DNA of 9,522 nt from DATFEN01 sp035691285 (GTDB lineage: Bacteria; Acidobacteriota; Vicinamibacteria; Fen-336). Numbering within the stretch: position 1 is the first letter of the stretch; each line of letters begins with the position of its first letter. This document shows positions 1 to 6,355 of the stretch, piece after piece. Location of the stretch: the NCBI GenBank assembly GCA_035691285.1, contig DASSJI010000104.1, forward strand, positions 1-9,522, in the 5' to 3' direction. Below the pieces are notes generated by a model. That model was not told where the DNA came from. It did no database searches and saw only the letters and a list, made by a program, of their open reading frames with translations. The translations under genes and the position numbers were made by a program.

Positions 1-322
1 GGACGTGAAGCAGGCCGGCGTCACGCGCAACGGCAACAAGGTGCTGGTGAAGATGGTGGCGGTGCGCTCGACGCTCACCCCGACCGACTTCGAGATCAAG
101 GAAGGCGACGAGGTGACGATCGCCGTCACGAACATCGAGCAGACGACGGACGAGCTCCACGGCCTGGGCATCCTCGACTACAACATCAACATCGTGATCG
201 ACCCCGGCGAGACCAAAACCGTGACCTTCAAGGCGAAGAAGAAGGGCGTGTTCCCTTACTACTGCACCAACTTCTGCTCGGCCCTCCATCAGGAGATGCA
301 GGGCTACCTGATCGTCCGCTAG
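1..322 (+). CDS. nosZ: Nitrous-oxide reductase, C-terminal CuA domain (5' partial)
   Basis: This is the last 106 codons of nitrous-oxide reductase, the periplasmic copper enzyme that reduces N2O to N2 as the last step of denitrification. The frame is open at the left edge; the GTG at base 5 is an internal valine, not a start. The fragment is the cupredoxin domain holding the binuclear CuA site that takes up electrons before passing them to CuZ. CuA ligands are visible: His (158-160) in DELHGLGI, then Cys (263-265), Cys (275-277), His (287-289) and Met (296-298) in CTNFCSALHQEM. The residue between the cysteines that is Trp in clade I enzymes is Asn here (269-271). That residue ligates through its backbone carbonyl, so the site should still form. 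This motif and the downstream NosB-like gene point to clade II. The CuZ propeller and signal peptide lie outside the window. CuA domains of cytochrome oxidase subunit II are similar, but the nos genes that follow settle the call. Confidence 0.95.
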   Translation, partial: DVKQAGVTRNGNKVLVKMVAVRSTLTPTDFEIKEGDEVTIAVTNIEQTTDELHGLGILDYNINIVIDPGETKTVTFKAKKKGVFPYYCTNFCSALHQEMQGYLIVR

Positions 323-332
323 CTCGCCAAGG

Positions 333-369
333 GCGGCCGGGAGGCGCTCGCGGCGCACCTCCCGGCCGC
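333..369 (+). terminator. Strong hairpin between nosZ and nosB; attenuator or partial terminator
   Basis: A perfect 12-bp inverted repeat has arms GCGGCCGGGAGG (333-344) and CCTCCCGGCCGC (358-369) around a 13-nt loop. It begins 10 bases after the nosZ stop and is followed by GTGTTTCG, a weak T tract. The stem is almost entirely G-C and should be very stable in RNA. A full intrinsic terminator usually has a longer U run, so partial termination, or protection of the 3' end of nosZ mRNA, is more likely than complete termination. The gene called nosB starts about 38 bases downstream. Confidence 0.5.
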
Positions 370-406
370 GTGTTTCGCCGCATGACGCCGCCGAGGCCAG
401 ACTCAC

Positions 407-1036
407 GTGCGCGAACTGCTCGCGAAGGTCAACCGCTTCCTCGATGCGCCCCTGGACGTCGGGCCCAGGCTGCTCCTCGTGATCGCCTTCCTGTGCCTGG
501 CGCCCACCTACGTGGCGCCGCTCTACAACATGACCATGTTCGCGCCCCAGTACCAGGAGGGCCTGCGCCTCGACATCTACAGCTACAAGCTCCAGGGCGG
601 CAACGACAACCAGGACGTCAAGGAGATCAACGTCCTCAACCACTACATCGGGATGAAGGACCTCGTGACCGAGGACTTCACCGAGTTCAAGTGGCTGCCC
701 TTCGTGATCGGAATCTTCGGGCTGCTGTTCCTGCGCTCGGCCGTGCTGGGCAAGGCGGCGCACCTCGTGGACGTCACCGTGCTCTACCTGTACTTCGGCC
801 TCTTCGCCCTGTGGTCGTTCGCCTACAAGATGTACCAGTACGGCCACCAGCTCGACCCGAAGGCCGCGGTGCGCGTGGACCCGTTCATGCCGCCGCTGTT
901 CGGCTACAAGAAGCTCGCGAACTTCGAGGTCTACTCCTACCCGCAGCTCGGCTCCTACGCCCTCGCGGCCGCCGCCATCGTGCTCGCCACGGCGCTGTTC
1001 GTCACGTGGCGACGCTGGAGCCGAGAGGCAGCCTAG
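407..1036 (+). CDS. nosB: NosB-like tetraspan membrane protein of clade II nos clusters
   Basis: A 209-residue integral membrane protein lies between nosZ and nosD, the place of nosB in clade II clusters such as that of Wolinella succinogenes, where NosB is needed for N2O respiration. Four hydrophobic segments are visible at about residues 21-40, 96-113, 123-141 and 181-200. A polar loop of about 50 residues after the first segment is rich in Asn, Asp and aromatics and includes INVLNHYIGMKDL, a stretch that looks conserved. A second loop (about 144-180) is rich in Tyr, Pro and Lys. I see no CxxCH heme motif and no cysteine cluster, so it is not itself a heme or iron-sulfur carrier. The start is the GTG at 407 with a weak GAGG 10 bases upstream; it gives a short cytoplasmic N-terminus before the first membrane segment. 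The next gene begins 8 bases after the stop. Naming rests on position, length and topology rather than on a motif I can prove. Confidence 0.68.
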   Translation: MRELLAKVNRFLDAPLDVGPRLLLVIAFLCLAPTYVAPLYNMTMFAPQYQEGLRLDIYSYKLQGGNDNQDVKEINVLNHYIGMKDLVTEDFTEFKWLPFVIGIFGLLFLRSAVLGKAAHLVDVTVLYLYFGLFALWSFAYKMYQYGHQLDPKAAVRVDPFMPPLFGYKKLANFEVYSYPQLGSYALAAAAIVLATALFVTWRRWSREAA

Positions 1037-1044
1037 GCGGTCCG

Positions 1045-2427
1045 GTGCTCGGACGCTTCCTCGCCGCCCTCATGGCCCTTGCGCCGGTCGCCGCGGCGCA
1101 GGAGATGGCCCCGATCGCTCCGGGCGCCCTCGAGGGCCGACCCGAGGCCGCCCTTGCCTCGCCGCTCCAGGCGAGGCTCGACGCGGCGGCTCCCGGGGCG
1201 ACGATCGAGGTCGAGCCCGGGGAGTACACGGGCGACCTGATCGTCGGCAAGCCGCTGCGGCTCGTGGGACGCGGCAGGCCGCTGCTCCGCGGATCGGGCG
1301 CGGGCAGCGTGGTGCGTGTCCGCGCCGATGGCGTCACGATCGAGGGCTTCCGCATCGACGGCCGCCGCGGAGGGGACCTGGCACGCGACTCGTCGGGCGT
1401 CCACAGCTCGGCCCGCGACACGACGCTCCGCGCCCTCGACATCCAGGACGCGCTCTTCGGCGTCTACCTGCGCGAGGCGGGCGGCGCCGTGGTGGAGCGC
1501 TGCCGCATCCGTGGCATTCCGGGCAAGGATCCGGGGGAAAAGGGCTCGGGCATCCACGCCTACAACATGGAGGGCTTCCGCTTCGAGGCCAACCAGGTCG
1601 TGGACGTGCGCGATGGCCTCTACCTCCAGAACGCGTCGAAGGGGCTCTTGCGCGGAAACGTGGCTCGCGACGTGCGCTACGGGCTCCACTACATGTTCTC
1701 CGACGACAACGTCTTCGAGGACAACACCTTCGAGAACGGCGCGGCGGGCACCGCGATCATGTACTCGGAGCGCATCGTGTTCCGCCGCAACCGCTTCTTG
1801 CGAAACCGCGGCTTCGCCTCGGTCGGGCTGCTGTTCCAGAGCTGCGACGACGTGCTGGCCGAGGACAACCTCGTCGCGGACAACGCCCGCGGCGTGTTCA
1901 TCGAGGGCTCGCACCGCATCACGCTGCGCCGCAACGCGATCGCCGGTTCTGACGTCGCGGTCGTGCTCTACGACCCGGCGGGCGGGCATCGCTTCGAAGG
2001 CAACTCGTTCGTCGGCAACCGCTCGCCGCTCGAGCTCGTGGCGCGCCGGACCGACACGGTGTTCCTGGGGAACTACTGGTCCGGGAACGACGAGCCGGAC
2101 CTCGACGGGGATGGGACGAGCGACCGCCCCTACCGCCTGACCAGCGTCTTCGACCACTTCCGCGGCAACCTGACGGCGGCCGACATCCTCGCCGACAGCT
2201 TCGCCGCCACGGCGATCGGCGCCGCCGAGCGGGCCTTCCCCGTGCTGAGGCTGGTCCCCGTCGAGGACGCTGCGCCGCTCGCCCGCCCCCCGCGCCTCGA
2301 TGCCGTACCGCCGCCGTCGACCCCGGCCAGTGATCCAAGCTCCTACGGGCTCGGGGCCTCGCTCGCGCTGGGTCTCGTGGGCTCCTTTCTCCTGTCGTCG
2401 GGACGGCGACCGAGGGCCGTCCGGTGA
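1045..2427 (+). CDS. nosD: NosD, periplasmic copper-site assembly protein
   Basis: NosD is the periplasmic right-handed beta-helix (CASH domain) partner of the NosFY ABC transporter, needed to assemble the copper-sulfide CuZ centre of NosZ. The product has 460 residues. The GTG at 1045 is chosen because it gives a clean signal peptide, LGRFLAALMALAPVAAA before Gln19. The reading frame stays open far upstream, but that part only shadows nosB. Residues about 40-345 show repeating beta-helix turns (GVTIEGFRIDG, VVERCRIRG, FRFEANQV, NVFEDNTFEN, IVFRRNRFLRN). Two family hallmarks are present: RYGLHYMFSDDN (211-222) and NYWSGNDEPDLDGDGTSD (343-360), the latter resembling the conserved NYWS...D..GDG..D.PY segment. 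Unusually, the protein ends in a glycine/leucine-rich hydrophobic stretch (about 434-452) followed by an arginine-rich tail, which would anchor it in the membrane. Its stop overlaps the nosF start by 4 bases. Confidence 0.93.
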   Translation: MLGRFLAALMALAPVAAAQEMAPIAPGALEGRPEAALASPLQARLDAAAPGATIEVEPGEYTGDLIVGKPLRLVGRGRPLLRGSGAGSVVRVRADGVTIEGFRIDGRRGGDLARDSSGVHSSARDTTLRALDIQDALFGVYLREAGGAVVERCRIRGIPGKDPGEKGSGIHAYNMEGFRFEANQVVDVRDGLYLQNASKGLLRGNVARDVRYGLHYMFSDDNVFEDNTFENGAAGTAIMYSERIVFRRNRFLRNRGFASVGLLFQSCDDVLAEDNLVADNARGVFIEGSHRITLRRNAIAGSDVAVVLYDPAGGHRFEGNSFVGNRSPLELVARRTDTVFLGNYWSGNDEPDLDGDGTSDRPYRLTSVFDHFRGNLTAADILADSFAATAIGAAERAFPVLRLVPVEDAAPLARPPRLDAVPPPSTPASDPSSYGLGASLALGLVGSFLLSSGRRPRAVR

Positions 2428-3341
2428 TCACGTACCGCGCGTTCTCGAAGCGCTTCGGTTCCACCCAGGCCGTCGAGTCGTTCACCCTCGACGTGGCCAG
2501 GGGCGAGGTGGTGGCGCTGCTCGGGCCCAACGGGTCGGGGAAGACCACGACGCTGAAGGCGGCCGCCGGCCTGATCCGCCCGACCTCCGGCACCGTCAGC
2601 CTGGGCGATCCGCCGCGACCGGCGTGGCTGCCCGAGGCCCGCAGCGTGCTCTCTTACCTCCCTCAAGAGGTCTCGTTCCCCGACGCGCTCACCGGCCGGG
2701 AGGTGGTCGAGTTCTATCGCGAGCTTCGCGGGGCGCCGGCCGAGCGCATCCCGCAGGTGCTCCGCTTCGCGTCCCTGAACGGCGCGGGCGACCGCGCGCT
2801 GGCCACGTACTCCGGTGGCATGGTGCAGCGCCTTGGCCTCGCGGTCGCGATGCTGCCGGAGGCGCCGGTCTTCCTCCTCGACGAGCCCACTGCGGCACTC
2901 GATCCCGACGGCCTGTGCGCGTTCTATGGCCTGGTGGAGCGCGCCCGCGACGACGGCCGGGCCGTGCTGTTCACGTCGCACCAGCTCGGCGACGTCGAGC
3001 GCCTCGCCGACCGCTTCGCGGTCCTCGTCGCCGGCCGGCTGGTCGCAGCACTGAGCGCGACCGAGCTGAAGGACCGCTTGTCGGAGCGCGGCGTGATGCG
3101 GCTGCGCCTTGCCTCGCGTCCCGACGGCCTGCTCGCGGACGTGCGGGCCGTCGCGCCGGCCGCCGTCTGGAGCGGCGAGGAGCTGGTGGTGCCGGGCGAG
3201 GCCACGCTGCGGCCGCGCGTCCTCGACCTCGTCCGCGGGCTGGGGGTGGAGGTGCGCGGTCTCGTCGCCGAAGAGGGCCGGCTGGACGCGCTGTACCGCG
3301 AGCTGGTCGCAGACGCGCCGGGGAAAGGGGTGGAGCCGTGA
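2424..3341 (+). CDS. nosF: NosF, ATPase of the NosDFY complex
   Basis: This 305-residue ABC-type ATPase energises NosDFY, which is required for NosZ copper-site biogenesis and is proposed to move a sulfur species or to drive copper transfer through NosD. All nucleotide-binding elements are present: Walker A GPNGSGKTT (34-42), Q-loop Gln81, signature YSGGM (129-133, a variant of LSGGQ), Walker B VFLLDE with catalytic Glu154, D-loop (ALDP) and H-loop His186 in TSHQ. About 90 residues follow the ATPase core, as in other NosF proteins. The GTG start at 2424 overlaps the nosD stop as GTGA, with GAGGG 7 bases upstream. The product is cytoplasmic and should pair with the NosY permease encoded two genes downstream. 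Sequence alone could fit any ABC-2 type ATPase; the neighbours make the call firm. Confidence 0.93.
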   Translation: MITYRAFSKRFGSTQAVESFTLDVARGEVVALLGPNGSGKTTTLKAAAGLIRPTSGTVSLGDPPRPAWLPEARSVLSYLPQEVSFPDALTGREVVEFYRELRGAPAERIPQVLRFASLNGAGDRALATYSGGMVQRLGLAVAMLPEAPVFLLDEPTAALDPDGLCAFYGLVERARDDGRAVLFTSHQLGDVERLADRFAVLVAGRLVAALSATELKDRLSERGVMRLRLASRPDGLLADVRAVAPAAVWSGEELVVPGEATLRPRVLDLVRGLGVEVRGLVAEEGRLDALYRELVADAPGKGVEP

Positions 3342-3769
3342 GCGGAGCCTCGCGACGGGCCACATCGCTCGCGGCGCTGGCGCTCCTGGCCTGCAGCGCC
3401 GGGCCGCCCGGCCCCGCGCCCCTGGACACTCGAAACGAGGCCTGTGCCTCGTGCCGCATGGCGGTATCGGACGCGCGCTACGCGGCACAGCTCGTGGCGC
3501 CCGGCGAGCTGCCCCGCTTCTTCGACGACCTCGGCTGCCTGTCGACGTTCGTGAAGGCCGGCCGGGCGCCTCGCGGTGCGATCGCCTTCGTCGCCGACCA
3601 CAGGAGCCGGGAGTGGGTGCGCGCCGACCAGGCCGTCTACACGCGCGTGAGCGGACTCCGGACGCCGATGGGCTCAGCGCTCGTCGCCCACGCGAGCACC
3701 GCCTCGCGCGACCGGGACGCGCTCGTCCGATCGGGCGCAGCGGTGCCGGCCGCGGAGCTCTTCCCGTGA
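3338..3769 (+). CDS. nosL: NosL, outer-face lipoprotein copper chaperone
   Basis: NosL is a lipoprotein that binds Cu(I) and delivers it for NosZ maturation through NosD. The 143-residue product starts at a GTG overlapping the nosF stop as GTGA, with AAAGGGG 7 bases upstream. A type II signal peptide is clear: an Arg-Arg N-region, hydrophobic core, and lipobox LLAC with lipidated Cys19. The mature protein begins with a Pro-rich linker and the metal-binding motif ACASCRM (Cys36, Cys39, Met41), which matches the family's C..C.M arrangement although the usual Gly before Met is Arg. Further conserved-looking stretches are RFFDDLGCL (60-68) and TPMGSALVAH (109-118). The protein is somewhat shorter than Proteobacterial NosL, mostly at the C-terminus. 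It sits between nosF and nosY, so copper delivery and transporter subunits are made from one coupled message. Confidence 0.92.
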   Translation: MSGASRRATSLAALALLACSAGPPGPAPLDTRNEACASCRMAVSDARYAAQLVAPGELPRFFDDLGCLSTFVKAGRAPRGAIAFVADHRSREWVRADQAVYTRVSGLRTPMGSALVAHASTASRDRDALVRSGAAVPAAELFP

Positions 3770-4596
3770 GCCATCTCGGCCTGTTCGCCCGCGAGGAACG
3801 GATCCTGGCGCTGCGCTCGCGCTGGACCCAGATCTTCGCCGTCGTGTTCGGCGTGCTCGCCTCCGGCGTGGCGGGAGCCGGCTACGTGCTCTCCGGCGGC
3901 CACGGGGTACAGGACTTCGCGCGGACGGCGGTGTCGCTCGTCCAGCTCGTGCTGCTGCTCGTGCCGCTGACGGCGCTGGTGATCGGCGTGCTCTCCCTCG
4001 CGCCCGAGCGGGGCGCCGCCGAGATCGCCTTCTCCCAGCCGGTCTCGCGCGGCACGATCCTGCTCGGCAAGCTGCTCGGCCTGCTGCTGGCGCTGGGAGC
4101 GGCCCAGGCCCTGGGCTTCGGCGCGGCGGGAGCCGTGGTCTACGCCCGCTCGGGCTCCGAGGGCGTCGCCGGCTTCCTGCTCCTGGTGGCCGCCTCGCTC
4201 GTCACCACGGCGGTGTTCCTCGGCCTGGCGGCGCTGCTCGCGGCCGGCGCCGTGGGCCGCAAGCGGACCCGCGCGCTCGCGCTGGCCCTCGTGGTCTGGT
4301 TCGTGTGCGTGGTCTTCTTCGACCTCCTGGCGCTGGGCGCCGCCTCGCTCCTGCCGTCGGGCGCGGCCTCCCGCGTCCTGATGGTCTCTGCCATCGTGAA
4401 CCCGATCGGCGCCGTGCGCACCGGGACGCTGCTCGGCATCGAGGGCACCGGGGCGTTCGGCGCGGCCTCCCTGGCCCTGTTCCGCTTCACACGAGGCGCC
4501 GGCGGGGCCGGCGTGGTGCTGGGCGCCTCCGTGCTGTTCTGGCTCGTGGCGCCCACCGCCCTGGCGGTGTGGCGCCTGCGCCGCGTGGACGTCTGA
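3766..4596 (+). CDS. nosY: NosY, membrane subunit of the NosDFY complex
   Basis: NosY is the ABC-2 type permease that pairs with NosF and docks NosD on its periplasmic side. The 276-residue product has six hydrophobic segments at about residues 22-43, 59-79, 101-125, 136-160, 169-194 and 246-268, typical for the family. The N-terminus has an amphipathic, positively charged stretch (REERILALRSRW), followed between segments 2 and 3 by the conserved SQPVSRGTILLGK (90-102) elbow region. VNPIGAVRTG (211-220) also fits NosY. The GTG start overlaps the nosL stop as GTGA, with GGAG 8 bases upstream. It is the last recognised nos gene here; the next gene follows after only 26 bases without a hairpin. 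Confidence 0.92.
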   Translation: MSHLGLFAREERILALRSRWTQIFAVVFGVLASGVAGAGYVLSGGHGVQDFARTAVSLVQLVLLLVPLTALVIGVLSLAPERGAAEIAFSQPVSRGTILLGKLLGLLLALGAAQALGFGAAGAVVYARSGSEGVAGFLLLVAASLVTTAVFLGLAALLAAGAVGRKRTRALALALVVWFVCVVFFDLLALGAASLLPSGAASRVLMVSAIVNPIGAVRTGTLLGIEGTGAFGAASLALFRFTRGAGGAGVVLGASVLFWLVAPTALAVWRLRRVDV

Positions 4597-4610
4597 CCCG
4601 AGTACACCGG

Positions 4611-4617
4611 AAAGGAG
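4611..4617 (+). promoter_or_regulatory. Strong Shine-Dalgarno site of the fasciclin gene
   Basis: AAAGGAG sits 5 bases before the ATG at 4623. It is the best ribosome-binding site I see in the window, and the gene it serves is the only one among the seven downstream of nosZ through the FGE-like gene that uses ATG. It fixes the start and suggests independent, efficient translation of this gene, in contrast to the stop-start coupling of nosDFLY. Confidence 0.75.
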
Positions 4618-4622
4618 TGAGT

Positions 4623-5102
4623 ATGGGAACACGTAGGCTCCTCGTGGCCGCTGCAGCGCTGGCGCTGGGCGCCGCCCTCCCGGCTTCCGCCCAGCCGAAG
4701 GACATCGTGGATACCGCCGTCGCCGCCGGCAGCTTCAAGACCCTGGCCAAGCTGCTGACCGACGCCGAACTGATCGGCGTGATGAAGGGCCCCGGCCCCT
4801 ACACGGTCTTCGCTCCCACGGACGAGGCCTTCGCGAAGGTGCCCAAGGACGTGCTCGAGGCCCTCGCCAAGGACAAGGCGAAGCTGCAGGAGGTCCTCAA
4901 GTACCACGTGCTGACCTCCAAGTGGACGACAGACGACATCAAGCTCGTCAAGCAGACCGGAACCGCCCAGGGCAAGGCGGTCAGCTTCGGGGCGGCCGGC
5001 GGGGCGCTCACCGTCAACGGCGCCAAGGTGATCAAGCCCAACATCGACTGCACCAACGGCATGGTCCACGTCATCGACGCCGTGCTGCTGCCGCCGCAGT
5101 AG
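4623..5102 (+). CDS. Secreted single-domain fasciclin (FAS1) protein
   Basis: The 159-residue product has a signal peptide (twin Arg, hydrophobic core, cleavage after ASA at residue 23) and one complete FAS1 domain (about 27-157). Landmarks are the H1 motif YTVFAPTDEAF (60-70), the central YHV (94-96), and the H2 motif NGMVHVIDAVLLP (145-157). FAS1 domains generally mediate adhesion or protein-protein contacts; no enzymatic role is known for this small bacterial type. A single Cys (143) lies just before H2. There is no anchor, so the product should be free in the periplasm or outside the cell. It lies 26 bases after nosY in the same direction with no terminator, and 3 bases before the FGE-like gene, so all are probably transcribed together. 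Any role in N2O respiration is inference from position. Confidence 0.92.
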   Translation: MGTRRLLVAAAALALGAALPASAQPKDIVDTAVAAGSFKTLAKLLTDAELIGVMKGPGPYTVFAPTDEAFAKVPKDVLEALAKDKAKLQEVLKYHVLTSKWTTDDIKLVKQTGTAQGKAVSFGAAGGALTVNGAKVIKPNIDCTNGMVHVIDAVLLPPQ

Positions 5103-5105
5103 GCC

Positions 5106-6314
5106 GTGAAGCGGCGGCTCGGCGCCGCTCTGGCCGCGGTCCTGGGCGGCGCGCTGCTCGCGGCTGCGGGCGCGCTCCCGCTCGTCCGCAGCGAGCATGC
5201 GCGCCTCATCCGATCGCGTCACCTGGGGCGAGGGGAGACCGAGCTGCGAACCGAGAACCCGGCAGGAGCCGGCCTGACCCTGCGCCGCGCCGGGAGCAGC
5301 CTCGACGAGGCCACGGTGGTTCCCCTGACCGGGAGCAGCGCCTGGCTTCCCGAGGGGCGCTACTTCGTCGACGCCGCGCTCGGCGAGGCGCGGCTGCTCT
5401 TCCCCATCGTGCTCGGCCTCGGCCGGCCGCCCGAAGAAGACGGCACGTGGCCGGTGACGATCCGCCGGCCCTCGCCGGAGAGGCCGCCGCGGCTCCACCC
5501 GGAGGCACCGGACTTCGTCTACGTCCCGGGCGGCTACTTCGTCATGGGCGATCGTCACAATCCCGGCCAGCCGCACGCGGTCTGGGTGCACTCCTTCCAC
5601 ATCGCCAGCTTCGAGGTGACGAACCGGGAATTTCGGGCCTTCCTGGCGGACCCGGGAGGGGACGCCGATCCCTCGAGCTGGACGGCCGCAGGCTGGGGCT
5701 GGAGGTCGCAGGCTCACTCGCAGGCCACGGCCCGGCTGCGGCCCTCCGATCCGCGTTTCCCCCGCTTCGGACGCGACGATCTGCCGGTGATGCTCGTGAC
5801 CTGGTTCGAGGCGAACGCCTACTGCCGATGGCTCACGCGACGGATCGGGGGCGGCCGCTGGCTGTACCGCCTGCCGACCGACGCCGAGTGGGAAAAGGCC
5901 GCGCGCGGCCCGGACGCGTTCGACTACGGGCTCGGAATGGAGCTGAGCGAGCCCCAGGCCGAGCTCTACAACTGGCGGAAGAACCCCAGCGCGGAGGTGA
6001 CGCTCTTGGGCTTCGAGGAGACGCGCGTCCGCTACCGCGCCAACCGCTACGGCGTGTACCACGCCTCGGGAAACGCCCGGGAGTGGACCCAGTCGGTCTT
6101 CCGCCATTACAACGCCGAACATCCCTATCGCGAGGACGACCGGAACGCCGACGACGCGGCCGGCATGCGCGTGACCCGTGGAGGCTCCTGGTACAGCGCC
6201 AGCGCCGTGAGGCTCCAGCTCGCCTATCGCGAGGAGTTCCAGCCGGAGCTGAGCAGCGACGACCTGGGATTCCGGGTCGCCGCGATCCTCGGGGCCGGCG
6301 GCGGGCCCGAGTAG
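5106..6314 (+). CDS. Membrane-anchored SUMF1/FGE-fold protein lacking the catalytic Cys pair
   Basis: The 402-residue product begins with an uncleaved-looking hydrophobic segment (about 7-27, after KRR), then a beta-rich region (about 45-125; TLRRAG, WLPEGRYFVDA) that loosely resembles a PEGA-type domain, then a formylglycine-generating-enzyme-sulfatase (SUMF1) domain (about 137-394). Family marks are FVYVPGGYFVMGD (137-149), FEVTNREFRAFL (169-180), PVMLVTWFEANAYCRWL (227-243), RLPTDAEWEKAARG (255-268), SGNAREWTQ (321-329), RGGSWYSAS (358-366) and DLGFRVA (386-392). In true FGE two cysteines follow the GGSW motif; here the equivalent positions appear to be Ser364 and Arg369, and the only Cys is 240. 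It is therefore unlikely to oxidise sulfatase cysteines and more likely binds a ligand or protein. The GTG start is 3 bases after the fasciclin stop with no good ribosome site, which implies translational coupling. NirV, linked to nirK in other denitrifiers, has the same fold, but orthology is not shown. Confidence 0.85.
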   Translation: MKRRLGAALAAVLGGALLAAAGALPLVRSEHARLIRSRHLGRGETELRTENPAGAGLTLRRAGSSLDEATVVPLTGSSAWLPEGRYFVDAALGEARLLFPIVLGLGRPPEEDGTWPVTIRRPSPERPPRLHPEAPDFVYVPGGYFVMGDRHNPGQPHAVWVHSFHIASFEVTNREFRAFLADPGGDADPSSWTAAGWGWRSQAHSQATARLRPSDPRFPRFGRDDLPVMLVTWFEANAYCRWLTRRIGGGRWLYRLPTDAEWEKAARGPDAFDYGLGMELSEPQAELYNWRKNPSAEVTLLGFEETRVRYRANRYGVYHASGNAREWTQSVFRHYNAEHPYREDDRNADDAAGMRVTRGGSWYSASAVRLQLAYREEFQPELSSDDLGFRVAAILGAGGGPE

Positions 6315-6355
6315 TCGCTGGCGCGCGACTCGAAGCTGGGACAGGATGGCAGGCC

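Noticed and set aside
370..1044. A long open frame upstream of nosD, reading through nosB in another frame
   Set aside because: Its product here is Arg/Pro/Ala-rich shadow sequence; the NosB-like protein in the other frame has clear membrane segments, and nosD has its own signal peptide from 1045.
1033..2157. A 374-codon open frame on the - strand opposite nosD
   Set aside because: It is antisense to well-supported NosD beta-helix repeats and has no recognisable domain.
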